A stretch of DNA of 23,717 nucleotides, taken from contig DASYYE010000403.1 of assembly GCA_035946955.1 (NCBI GenBank), positions 1-23,717 on the forward strand. Reading direction: 5' to 3'. The translations under genes and the position numbers were made by a program. Numbering within the stretch: the stretch's first letter is position 1; every line of letters begins with the position of its first letter. The notes beneath the pieces were generated by a model, which made no database searches, was not told the DNA's origin, and saw only the letters and a program-made list of their open reading frames with translations. Shown here piece by piece: positions 14,999-22,192 of the stretch. This DNA is from DASYYE01 sp035946955 (GTDB lineage: Bacteria > Actinomycetota > Actinomycetes > Streptosporangiales > Streptosporangiaceae).

Positions 14999-16942
14999 GT
15001 GCCACAAAGTCGGTCTGCTAGCCGGAGTGTGGCGGCATCGGCCTGGCGGCTGCTCATTGGCCCGCCGCTGCGTGCACGAGACATCGCCAGCGAGCAGATC
15101 ACCCCGGTGGAAGGGCTGTCGGCTCTCTCCCTGGACGCGCTGACCTCGGTCGCCTACGGGCCGGAAGCGATCATCGCGGTGCTGGCCCTGGCCGGAGCGG
15201 GGGCACTGCACCTGGTCCTGCCGATCACCGTGTCGATCGTCGTGCTGCTGGTGGTCCTGGTGTCCTCCTACCGGCAGGTCATCGACGCATATCCCGGTGG
15301 TGGCGGCGCCTACGCGGTCTCGCTCGAGAACTTCGGGCCCCGGGTCAGCCTGCTCGCTGGCGCGTCGCTGGTCGTCGACTACACGCTCACCGTCGCCGTC
15401 TCGATCGCCGCTGGCGTAGCGGCGCTGACCTCGGCCTTCCCGGACCTCACCCGCGCCACGGTGCCCATCTGCCTGGTCATCCTCGCCGTCATCACCGTGG
15501 TCAACCTGCGCGGCCTGGGTGATGCGGCACGGGCGTTCCTGCTGCCCACCATGGTGTTCATCGTCGGGCTGCTTGTCATCATCGGCATCGGCCTGGTCCA
15601 CTCACTCGCCCGGCACGCCCCGATGCCGGGGCACCCGCTACTGCCCACACACGCGCTGGAACCGCTGGGCATCCTGCTGGTCCTGAAAGCATTCTCCGCC
15701 GGCTGCAGCGCACTGACCGGGGTGGAGGCCATCGCCAACGGGGTGCCCCTCTTCAAGCAACCGCGGGTACGCCGCGCGAAGCGGACCGAGTTGCTGCTGG
15801 GCGTGATCCTGGGCACGATGCTGCTGGGTCTGGCCGTGCTCGCCAGCCGATGGCACGTCGGCCCCCGCTCCGGCCAGACCGTGCTCAGCCAGATCATGGC
15901 GATGGCGGTCGGGCGGACCTGGGCGTACTACGTCATGTCACTGACCATCACGCTTGTGCTGGCGCTGGCGGCCAATACTTCCTTCGGCGGCCTGCCCGTC
16001 CTGGCCAGCCTGCTTGCCAAAAACCACTATCTCCCGCACGTTTACTCGCTGCGTGACGACCGGCAGGTGTTCGCCTCCGGTATCTGGACCCTGGCGGTCT
16101 TGTCGGGTGCACTACTCGTCGCGGTGGGCGGCAACACACTGACGCTGATCCCGTTGTTCGCTATCGGGGTGTTCACCGGCTTCACGCTGTCGCAGAGCGG
16201 GCTGGTCGTGCACTGGCGGCGCACCCGGCCGCGGCACTGGCAGTACCGGGCAGCCCTGAACGGCCTGGGCGCGGTCACCACTGCCGTGGCCACCGTGGTG
16301 TTCCTGGTGACGAAGTTCACCGGGGGCGCCTGGGTGGTGGTGGTCGCCGTGCCCGCGTTCATCGCCTTGTTCATGTGGGTCCGCCACTACTACGACCGGG
16401 TAGGCCAGGCTCTGGGCATCGGGCAGATCCCCGCCAAGCCGCAGCCGCGGCAGCGGGTCAAGGTGGTCGTGCCCGTGATCGGGGTGTCCAGGCTTGCCGA
16501 GCAGGCCATCTCGAGTGCCCTGTCGATCAGCTCAGACGTGGTGGCCGTCACGGTGGTGCCGCAGGAGGCCGAAGACGACTCCGGGCGGGCCGCTGAGGTC
16601 CAGGAGCAGTGGGCACGCTGGAACCCCGGTGTCCCGCTCCGGGTACTGCCCACCGAGTACGCCTCAGTCGCTGGGCCTGTTGTCGCGTTCGTCGACACAC
16701 TCCGCCGCGGTCACCCCGATGACGAGGTGCTCGTGCTGATTCCCGTGGCCCTGCCCAGCAAGCTGCGCTACAGCTTCCTGCACAACCACCTCGACCTGGT
16801 CCTCTCCCGGGCCCTGCGTGCCTGCCCGGACGTGGCCGTGGCCCGCCTGCCCGTGTCGCTGGACGGCTTGGCAGACATGGGCGGCGACAACGTCCCCCTG
16901 GTCGAGCCGACCGCGAACCCGGCGGGCACATCGGAGGGGTAG
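14999..16942 (+). CDS. APC-superfamily permease, KimA-like (putative potassium importer)
   Basis: A 647-residue membrane transporter with about 12 hydrophobic segments over residues 35-470 and a cytoplasmic C-terminal domain from about 475. The conserved stretches EGLSALSLDALTSVAYGPEA, SSYRQVIDAYPGGGGAY and FSAGCSALTGVEAIANGVPLF match the APC branch that includes Bacillus KimA (YdaO), a proton-coupled potassium importer controlled by c-di-AMP. The C-terminal part (RVKVVVPVIGVSRLAEQAI ... HNHLDLVLSRAL) looks like a universal-stress-type nucleotide-binding fold, as in KimA. The substrate is inferred; an amino-acid substrate is the alternative. The GTG at 14999 has no ribosome site but fits a leaderless start behind TACAGT; GTG at 15029 is an alternative. 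I see no ydaO-type riboswitch upstream; the gap is too short. It converges on the phosphatase with 12 nt between stops. Confidence 0.8.
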   Translation: MPQSRSASRSVAASAWRLLIGPPLRARDIASEQITPVEGLSALSLDALTSVAYGPEAIIAVLALAGAGALHLVLPITVSIVVLLVVLVSSYRQVIDAYPGGGGAYAVSLENFGPRVSLLAGASLVVDYTLTVAVSIAAGVAALTSAFPDLTRATVPICLVILAVITVVNLRGLGDAARAFLLPTMVFIVGLLVIIGIGLVHSLARHAPMPGHPLLPTHALEPLGILLVLKAFSAGCSALTGVEAIANGVPLFKQPRVRRAKRTELLLGVILGTMLLGLAVLASRWHVGPRSGQTVLSQIMAMAVGRTWAYYVMSLTITLVLALAANTSFGGLPVLASLLAKNHYLPHVYSLRDDRQVFASGIWTLAVLSGALLVAVGGNTLTLIPLFAIGVFTGFTLSQSGLVVHWRRTRPRHWQYRAALNGLGAVTTAVATVVFLVTKFTGGAWVVVVAVPAFIALFMWVRHYYDRVGQALGIGQIPAKPQPRQRVKVVVPVIGVSRLAEQAISSALSISSDVVAVTVVPQEAEDDSGRAAEVQEQWARWNPGVPLRVLPTEYASVAGPVVAFVDTLRRGHPDDEVLVLIPVALPSKLRYSFLHNHLDLVLSRALRACPDVAVARLPVSLDGLADMGGDNVPLVEPTANPAGTSEG

Positions 16943-16954
16943 TGGACGCTGGCG

Positions 16955-17530
16955 CTAGGAACCGGCCGACCGTCGGGCAGCCAGGTCGCGGGGGGTGACA
17001 AAGGCGGTGAGCCGCGCCTGGCCCCCGGTCAGGTCATGCCAGGTTCCGGCAGACTCCAGGACCGCGACCGCAGCGGTGGGGAACTTCTGTCGCATCCGTT
17101 CCAGGTCGCCTGGACCTGCGCTGCCGGGCGCCGGTCCGGCAGCGGCGCCGGGGCCCGCCGCGAGCAGGAGGGCCAGATCCTCGATCGCTGGGTTGTGCCC
17201 GATGAGCAGCAGCGTGCCTGCTGCAGGCGGAACCTCACGGATCAAAGCCAGCAGTTCCATGGCTGCTGCTTCGTAGATCCGGGCATCGAAGGTGATCGGT
17301 GGCGCGGCTGCCAGGCCGGGCTGCGCGAACTGCCAGGTCTCGCGGGCCCGGCGAGCTGTCGAGCACAGCACCTGGTCGGGGACCAGGCCAGCCTCACGGA
17401 GCCAGCCTCCCATGAGAAGAGCTGCCGCAATGCCACGCCGGGCCAGCGGCCGGTCATGGTCGGCAACGTCGGGCCAGGCCGACTTGGCGTGCCGGAACAA
17501 CACCAGGGTGCGGCCGGGGTCTTGTGCCAT
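16955..17530 (-). CDS. SixA-like histidine phosphatase
   Basis: A histidine-phosphatase-superfamily member of about 191 residues. TLVLFRHAKSAWPD carries the RHAKS signature of SixA-type phosphohistidine phosphatases (the nucleophile is the His of RHA), CSTARRARETW holds the second conserved Arg, and LLIGHNPAIEDL contains the second catalytic His. The C terminus (FPTAAVAVLESAGTWHDL) also fits SixA. The ATG at 17530 starts just before the first strand, as in the family, but has no clear ribosome site. An in-frame ATG at 17581 has GGAG 5 nt upstream and would add 17 unconserved residues. It lies 64 nt downstream of the DHA2 pump on the same strand and may be co-transcribed. The target protein is unknown. 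Confidence 0.87.
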   Translation of the reverse strand: MAQDPGRTLVLFRHAKSAWPDVADHDRPLARRGIAAALLMGGWLREAGLVPDQVLCSTARRARETWQFAQPGLAAAPPITFDARIYEAAAMELLALIREVPPAAGTLLLIGHNPAIEDLALLLAAGPGAAAGPAPGSAGPGDLERMRQKFPTAAVAVLESAGTWHDLTGGQARLTAFVTPRDLAARRSAGS

Positions 17531-17594
17531 ACGGACAGCTTGGCAGGATGATCCCGGCCGGGTGGGCTGCGGGTGGCTCATCGGCGCTCCGGGG

Positions 17595-19181
17595 TCAGCG
17601 GGCTGCTGGGGCGCGAGGCGCCTGGATCCTGGTTTCGCGCACGCTTTCTGCCATTTCGGCCTCGCCGGCCGCCGGGCTCGCCGGCTGGGCGGGCAGGAAC
17701 AACACCGCCAGGACGGCCCCCACCGCGGCAACGCCCCCGGCCACGAGCGCGCCGACGCTGAGGCCCCGCAGGAACGCGTCGGTGGCCGCGTGGTGCAGTG
17801 CCTGCCCGAGGGCTGGATGGCCAAGGGCCGCGATCCTGCCCACAGCCGTGTAGGCGGCACCGACGGACTGGTGCGCGGTCGCCGCGACCCGGGCAGGCAG
17901 GCCCGCGGGCATGGTGGAGGCCAGCCGTGACCCATAGATGGAGGCGTAGACGCTGCCGATCACGGCCACGCCGAGCGTGCCGCCCACGAGCCGGGTGGAG
18001 TCGTTGACAGCCGAGCCAACCCCGGCCTTGCGCCGCGAGATGGCGCCCATGATGGACTCGGTGGCGGGCGCTGAGGTCAGCCCCATGCCGAGCCCGTAGA
18101 CCACCATCTGCGCCGAGATCACACCGTAACTGAGCGTGGCTGTCGCTGTCGCCGCCACCCAGCCGTAGAACCCGGCCATCGCCACCAGCCCGGTCGTGAC
18201 GATGAGCTTGGTCCCTGCGCGCACGGCGAGCTGGGTCCCGGCTACCGATCCGGCGCCGACCGACAGCGCGACCGGGAGCAGGCGAACGCCGGTCGAGAGC
18301 GGGGCATAGCCGCGGACGAACTGGAAGTACTGGGTGATCAGGAAGATGAAGCCGAACAAGGTGAAGAACGACACCGTGACCGCGCCGCTGGCCGCGCTGA
18401 ACCGCAGGTTACGGAACAGCCGCACATCGAGCATGGGGTGCGCGGCACGCCGCTCCGCAATGACGAACGCGGCGAGCAGGACCGCCGAGCCGGCAAAGCC
18501 GGCCACGCTGCGCCCGGCTGCCCACCCGTAGCTGGGTGCCTCGATGATGGTGAAGACCAGCAGGGCCATGGCCGCTGACGACAGCAGCAGGCCGGGGATG
18601 TCCGGAGCTGCCGCCTCCGGGTCCTTCGACGTGGGAACGGCGAACGCGGCGCCGATCACGGCCACGGCTGCTACCGGTGCCATGGCAATGAAGATGGACG
18701 CCCAGTTGAAGTGCTCCAGCAGCCAGCCGCCCACGATCGGGCCCATCGCGATGGCCACGCCCGCGACCGCGCCCCACAGGCCGATGGCGCGGGCACGTTC
18801 CCTTCGCTCGGTGAAGACGTTGGAGATCAGCGACAGCGTTGCCGGGAACGTCATGGCTGCGCCCAGCCCCATCACCGATCTGGCCGCGATGAGCTGTGCC
18901 GGGCTGGTGGTGAAACCGCCGATCAGGCTGGCGGTCCCGACCACGGCGAGCCCGGCCAGCAACATGGCTTTGCGGCCGAACCGGTCAGACAGGCTGCCGA
19001 AGGTGAGCAGCAGCGCCGCGAAGACGAGGTTGTAGGCGTCGACCACCCACTGAAGCGCAGTGGTGGTGGCGTGCAACTGGCGCACCAGCGCGGGAAGCGC
19101 CACGTTGACCAGGGTGGTGTCCAGGTTGACCAGGAATGCTGCCAGCAGCAGCGCGGCGAGGATCATGGGCTTTGGTCGCAT
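17595..19181 (-). CDS. MFS drug efflux transporter, DHA2 (14-helix) family
   Basis: A proton-driven multidrug-type exporter of 528 residues in the cytoplasmic membrane, the normal length for DHA2 pumps with 14 helices. Family marks are FLVNLDTTLVNVALP in helix 1 (motif D1), GSLSDRFGRKAMLL in the loop after helix 2 (motif A), RSVMGLGAAMTFPATLSLI (motif B region), and GVAIAMGPIVGGWLLEHFNW in helix 5 (motif C, typical of antiporters). The ATG at 19181 lacks a ribosome site, so a short-leader or leaderless mRNA is likely. The gene diverges from the HxlR regulator across an operator-like array, one half-site of which overlaps its start codon. The pump is therefore probably repressed by that regulator and induced by its ligand (inference). 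Confidence 0.92.
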   Translation of the reverse strand: MRPKPMILAALLLAAFLVNLDTTLVNVALPALVRQLHATTTALQWVVDAYNLVFAALLLTFGSLSDRFGRKAMLLAGLAVVGTASLIGGFTTSPAQLIAARSVMGLGAAMTFPATLSLISNVFTERRERARAIGLWGAVAGVAIAMGPIVGGWLLEHFNWASIFIAMAPVAAVAVIGAAFAVPTSKDPEAAAPDIPGLLLSSAAMALLVFTIIEAPSYGWAAGRSVAGFAGSAVLLAAFVIAERRAAHPMLDVRLFRNLRFSAASGAVTVSFFTLFGFIFLITQYFQFVRGYAPLSTGVRLLPVALSVGAGSVAGTQLAVRAGTKLIVTTGLVAMAGFYGWVAATATATLSYGVISAQMVVYGLGMGLTSAPATESIMGAISRRKAGVGSAVNDSTRLVGGTLGVAVIGSVYASIYGSRLASTMPAGLPARVAATAHQSVGAAYTAVGRIAALGHPALGQALHHAATDAFLRGLSVGALVAGGVAAVGAVLAVLFLPAQPASPAAGEAEMAESVRETRIQAPRAPAAR

Positions 19182-19241
19182 AGTTGAGATACTCTATCTA
19201 CTAGTTGAAAAAATCAACTAATTACTCTTGAAGGTCAACCA
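19181..19241. promoter_or_regulatory. Operator array of four 7-bp half-sites between HxlR regulator and efflux pump
   Basis: TAGTTGA occurs at 19181-19187 and 19202-19208. The complement TCAACTA is at 19214-19220, and a near copy TCAACCA at 19235-19241. The two direct copies are 21 bp apart and so are the two complements, i.e. two helical turns. The central pair forms a perfect inverted repeat with a 5-nt spacer (aaaaa), and the outer pair is nested around it. This fits binding of two dimers of a winged-helix repressor controlling both divergent genes. Confidence 0.7.
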
Positions 19242-19255
19242 GATCTCGGTATCCT
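19228..19255 (+). promoter_or_regulatory. Leaderless promoter of the HxlR regulator gene
   Basis: TTGAAG (19228-19233), a 16-nt spacer and TATCCT (19250-19255). Six bases then lead to the A of the ATG at 19262, the expected transcription start. There is no ribosome site before the ATG, which supports a leaderless mRNA. The fourth operator half-site lies in the spacer, consistent with autorepression. Confidence 0.55.
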
Positions 19256-19261
19256 GTAGCC

Positions 19262-20029
19262 ATGCGCAGCTATGGTCAGTACTGCTCGGTCGCCAAGGCG
19301 CTCGACGTCGTCGGCGACAGGTGGACGATGCTGGTCATCCGGGAGCTCCTGCTCCGCGGCCCGTGCCGGTACACCGACCTGAAGAACGGGCTGCCCGGGA
19401 TCGCGACCAACCTGCTCTCGGACCGGATCCGCGAACTCGAAGCCGCAGGCCTGATCACCCGGGAAGACGCTCAGCCACCTATCGCCACGACGCTGTTCCA
19501 CCTGACGGATGCGGGCGAGCATCTCCGGCCGGTACTCGACGCGATCGGCCAATGGGGTATCAGGTACATGACTGACCGCGCGGAGGACGACGAGTTCCGC
19601 GGCCACTGGTTCGCTTTCCCGGTCTCGCTGTTCCTGCGCGACCGCGACCCCAGTGGACCACCGGTGTCAATCGAGCTCCGCGCCGCCGATTCCCCTGTGG
19701 TCATCGAGGTATCCGGCGGCTCGGTCCACACCCGGCTCGGCAGCGCCGCAGCACCTGACCTCGTCCTGGACGGCGAACCGCAGCTAATCCTCGCCCTGTT
19801 CTCCGGCCATCTCAGCGCCGCCGAAGTCGTCGGCCGCGGCCTGCAGGTCAGCGGCAACGCCAGCGTGCTGCACCGCGTCCTGCCCCAAACCAGCGGCTAT
19901 TCCGGCGGGGAGCTTATCCTGGACCGTTCTTGCCCCGCCGGGTTAGCATCGCAGGTGGTATCGGCTGTTTCCGCTGAGTTTCGCGGCCGTTTTGGCAGTT
20001 CTTTTCGGCCACATAGGGAGCCTGCTTGA
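19262..20029 (+). CDS. HxlR-family transcriptional regulator with C-terminal ligand-like domain
   Basis: A winged-helix DNA-binding regulator of 255 residues. The HxlR domain spans about residues 1-100 (YGQYCSVAKALDVVGDRWTMLVIRELL, RYTDLKNGLPGIATNLLSDRIRELEAAGLI). Classic HxlR proteins end near residue 110-130; here another 130 or so residues follow (GHWFAFPVSLFLRD, PVVIEVSGGSVHTRLG, DLVLDGEPQLILALFSGHLS), resembling the SCP2-like sterol-carrier fold and likely a hydrophobic-ligand sensor. Cys8 sits where redox-sensing HxlR proteins such as YodB carry a regulatory Cys. The ATG at 19262 has no ribosome site and matches a leaderless promoter. It diverges from the DHA2 pump, its most likely target. 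Its stop overlaps the next start (TGATG), so the secreted beta-helix gene may be coupled to it. Confidence 0.88.
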   Translation: MRSYGQYCSVAKALDVVGDRWTMLVIRELLLRGPCRYTDLKNGLPGIATNLLSDRIRELEAAGLITREDAQPPIATTLFHLTDAGEHLRPVLDAIGQWGIRYMTDRAEDDEFRGHWFAFPVSLFLRDRDPSGPPVSIELRAADSPVVIEVSGGSVHTRLGSAAAPDLVLDGEPQLILALFSGHLSAAEVVGRGLQVSGNASVLHRVLPQTSGYSGGELILDRSCPAGLASQVVSAVSAEFRGRFGSSFRPHREPA

Positions 20030-21140
20030 TGCGACACCTTGTCTTCCTCACCGTCACCGCCTTAGCCACCGCGGTCGGGGCACCGGCAACTTCCCTGGCG
20101 GCTGCCTCCGGAAGCACGGGACAGCACAGCGCCATCACCATCACGTCAGATTCCGGATTCACCGCACCCGGTTCACCGACCGGGTGTGCCTGCGTCACGG
20201 CGGGAGACGGGACTCCCGGCAGTCCTTATGTGATCGGCCCGTGGGCGGTCACGGCTCCCAGTGGTGGGTCGAGCGGGTGGGCGGTCAAGGTCGACGACTC
20301 CGGTGGCGGCATCACCAGCTCGTTCACTATCAGCGGATATCCGCTATCTACTCCGGGGTTCCGTTCACCGACCCGGTGATCGTCTTGGTGGATGTCAACA
20401 ACCCCGCCGGGACGGCGATTTCTAATGTGACCGCCAACGAGGACGGACGTGGCGTGGAGCTCGATTCTTCGTCGTACGTCAACCTGGACCAGCTGGACTT
20501 CAACAAGATGACCGGGAACACCCTGTTCTTCAATAGGTCATCCCATGTCACGCTCGCGAACAGCAAGCTCAAGGCGACCGCGGACGGGCAGGTGCCGCAC
20601 AATTCGGATGGCCTGTACGCGGTGGACTCCGCCTACCTCAGCATCGGCGGTGTCCCCGCCTGCCCTAAGAGCCAGGCCTGCAACTCCTTCGACTACGACA
20701 GCGGCTGGGGCGTGTACCTGCAGGACACCCACGACGTCACTATCGACCATGCCTCAGCGAACGCCGACGACACCGGCGGGTACGTGCTCGACAACGCCTG
20801 GAACGTGGACCTTGGCAACAGTAACGCCCAAGCATCCGGGCCGATCTGCATCACGCTGAACGGGCAGAAGACACACACCGGGTACTACTCCGACATGCAG
20901 GGCGGCCTGTTCCTCGTGAACGGGTCACACGACAACGCCATCCATGACGACCAGTTCGCTGCCGACAAAGGCTTCGACATCGCCAGCGGCGGCAACGGTT
21001 CCTTCTTTGACCCGTGCGCGCACGCCAATCAGCCCTTCAGCCCAGCCGAGGCCCCGATGGGCAGCGGTAACACGTTCACGAACGTCTGCTACGCCGCAAC
21101 CGACATCGCGAGCCTGGAGCCTGCCCAGCCCTGCAGGTGA
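20029..21140 (+). pseudogene. Secreted right-handed beta-helix protein, frameshifted
   Basis: From the ATG at 20029 (GGGAG 9 nt upstream, overlapping the HxlR stop as TGATG) the protein starts with a Sec signal peptide (MRHLVFLTVTALATAVGAPA) and continues in that frame to about 20337 (GGGITSSFTISG); that frame then runs to a stop at 20377-20379. Homologous-looking sequence resumes in the -1 frame (ISAIYSGVPFTDPVIVLVDV) and continues to a TGA at 21138-21140. Adding one base near 20338 would restore a 370-residue protein. The second part has beta-helix-like coils (VELDSSSYVNLDQLDF, LFFNRSSHVTLANSKL, VYLQDTHDVTIDHASA, VLDNAWNVDLGNSNA), as in NosD/pectate-lyase-like proteins; no catalytic motif is identified. 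The shift lies on a perfect 14-bp palindrome, so it may be a real mutation or a sequencing error. I see no slippery heptamer for programmed frameshifting. Confidence 0.75.
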
Positions 21141-21145
21141 CCTCA

Positions 21146-21179
21146 CGCCGCACCGCTCCTGCTGCGGGCTGGTGCGGCG
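21146..21179. terminator. Hairpin between convergent beta-helix and crotonase genes
   Basis: Nine-bp perfect arms (cgccgcacc and ggtgcggcg) enclose a 16-nt GC-rich loop, lying exactly between the stop ending at 21140 and the crotonase stop at 21181-21183. The position suits a bidirectional terminator. There is no T-tract. Confidence 0.5.
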
Positions 21180-21180
21180 G

Positions 21181-21954
21181 TCATGCGTCGAAGCTGCCGT
21201 GACGCCCCGCGCCATCGGCGAACCTGGCCGCGCCAGCGGTTACCTCGCTGCCCAGCACTCCCAGCCCATGGGCGAACTCCGATGCCAGTGCGGCAGGCTC
21301 AGCAAGGCCCTCCTGGTCCAGCACTGACGCGCGGTCGCTGCGCAGGCAGGCCTGCGGGAAGGCGGCAAGCCGCGCCGCGAGTCCCTGCGCAGCGGCCAGG
21401 GCCTGGCCGGCCGGCACGACACGGTTGGCGAGCCCGATCGACGCCGCCTCCGCCGCGTCGACGGGCCGCCCGGTGAGGATCATGTCCATTGCCCGGCTGG
21501 TGCCGATCAGCCGGGGCAGCCGCACCGTACCGCCATCGATCAGCGGGACTCCCCAGCGCCGGCAGAAGACGCCGAACACCGCGGTCTCGTCCGCGACCCG
21601 CAGGTCGCACCACAAAGCCAGCTCCAGGCCACCGGCCACCGCGTACCCCTCGACCGAGGCGATCACCGGCTTGGCCAGCCGCAGCCGGCTGACACCCATC
21701 GGCCCGTCACCATCCGGGCTCACCCGGTTGCCGCGCTCGGTCCCCACCGCCGTGAGGTCGGCACCTGAGCAGAAGACACCACCCTCACCGTGCAGCACGG
21801 CAACGGCGGCATCCGGGTCCTCACCGAACTCGCGGAACGCCGCGGCAAGCAGGGCGGCGGTGGGGCCGTCTACGGCGTTGCGGCGGGCAGGGCGGTGCAG
21901 GAACACGGTAGTGACCGGGCCTGACCGCTCCACCCGAACCGCCTGATCGGCCAT
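21181..21954 (-). CDS. Crotonase-fold enoyl-CoA hydratase/isomerase family protein
   Basis: A CoA-dependent crotonase-superfamily enzyme of 257 residues. The ATG at 21954 (MADQAVRVERSGPV) follows AAGGAGG by 5 nt, a near-consensus site, and is preferred over an upstream start. Oxyanion-hole segments are GVFCSGADL (about residues 60-70) and GYAVAGGLELALWCD (about 101-116). The Glu of GGLEL corresponds to the first catalytic Glu of enoyl-CoA hydratase (Glu144 in the rat enzyme). The second (rat Glu164, in QPE) is replaced in FGVFCRRWGVPLIDGG, so simple hydration is not assured. The sequence resembles a common actinobacterial subfamily. It stands alone between convergent and divergent neighbours, so no pathway can be assigned; a link to the carboxylase operon 16 kb away is speculative. 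Confidence 0.9.
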   Translation of the reverse strand: MADQAVRVERSGPVTTVFLHRPARRNAVDGPTAALLAAAFREFGEDPDAAVAVLHGEGGVFCSGADLTAVGTERGNRVSPDGDGPMGVSRLRLAKPVIASVEGYAVAGGLELALWCDLRVADETAVFGVFCRRWGVPLIDGGTVRLPRLIGTSRAMDMILTGRPVDAAEAASIGLANRVVPAGQALAAAQGLAARLAAFPQACLRSDRASVLDQEGLAEPAALASEFAHGLGVLGSEVTAGAARFADGAGRHGSFDA

Positions 21955-22064
21955 TTCGTCCTCCTTGGCCCTCCCGGCCGGGCAGTGTGCCCGTGCCCGC
22001 ATCCCTGACACCCATCAAACCGGGCAGGGCGGGATGCTATGGCGGCCACCCGTGTAAGCCGGTG

Positions 22065-22114
22065 TTGACAGGAGCGCATTGTGGAGTGACGATGCGCCCA
22101 ACTCCTCAATGCGC
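22065..22114 (+). promoter_or_regulatory. Promoter and overlapping inverted-repeat operator of the hexosaminidase gene
   Basis: A consensus -35 TTGACA (22065-22070), a 17-nt spacer and a -10-like GACGAT (22088-22093). An imperfect 14-bp inverted repeat, one mismatch, has its left arm gcgcattgtggagt (22074-22087) filling the rest of the spacer and its right arm actcctcaatgcgc (22101-22114) at the predicted start of transcription. This is a typical repressor position. The GCGCAT/ATGCGC core recurs at 22092 and 22139. It does not resemble the DasR consensus (TGGTCTAGACCA). Confidence 0.55.
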
Positions 22115-22192
22115 GCAGTTATCCGCACAAATGGATCAAATGCGCCCAGGGTGTTTTCAGCGGTTCGCCAGTCCGCCCTGGAGGTTCGGTTC

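Noticed and set aside
14900..15030. A ydaO-type (c-di-AMP) riboswitch before the KimA-like permease
   Set aside because: The space between the divergent genes is far too short and no riboswitch-like conserved core is visible.
20325..20350. Programmed -1 ribosomal frameshifting in the beta-helix gene
   Set aside because: No X XXY YYZ slippery heptamer is present; a one-base deletion or sequencing error is simpler.
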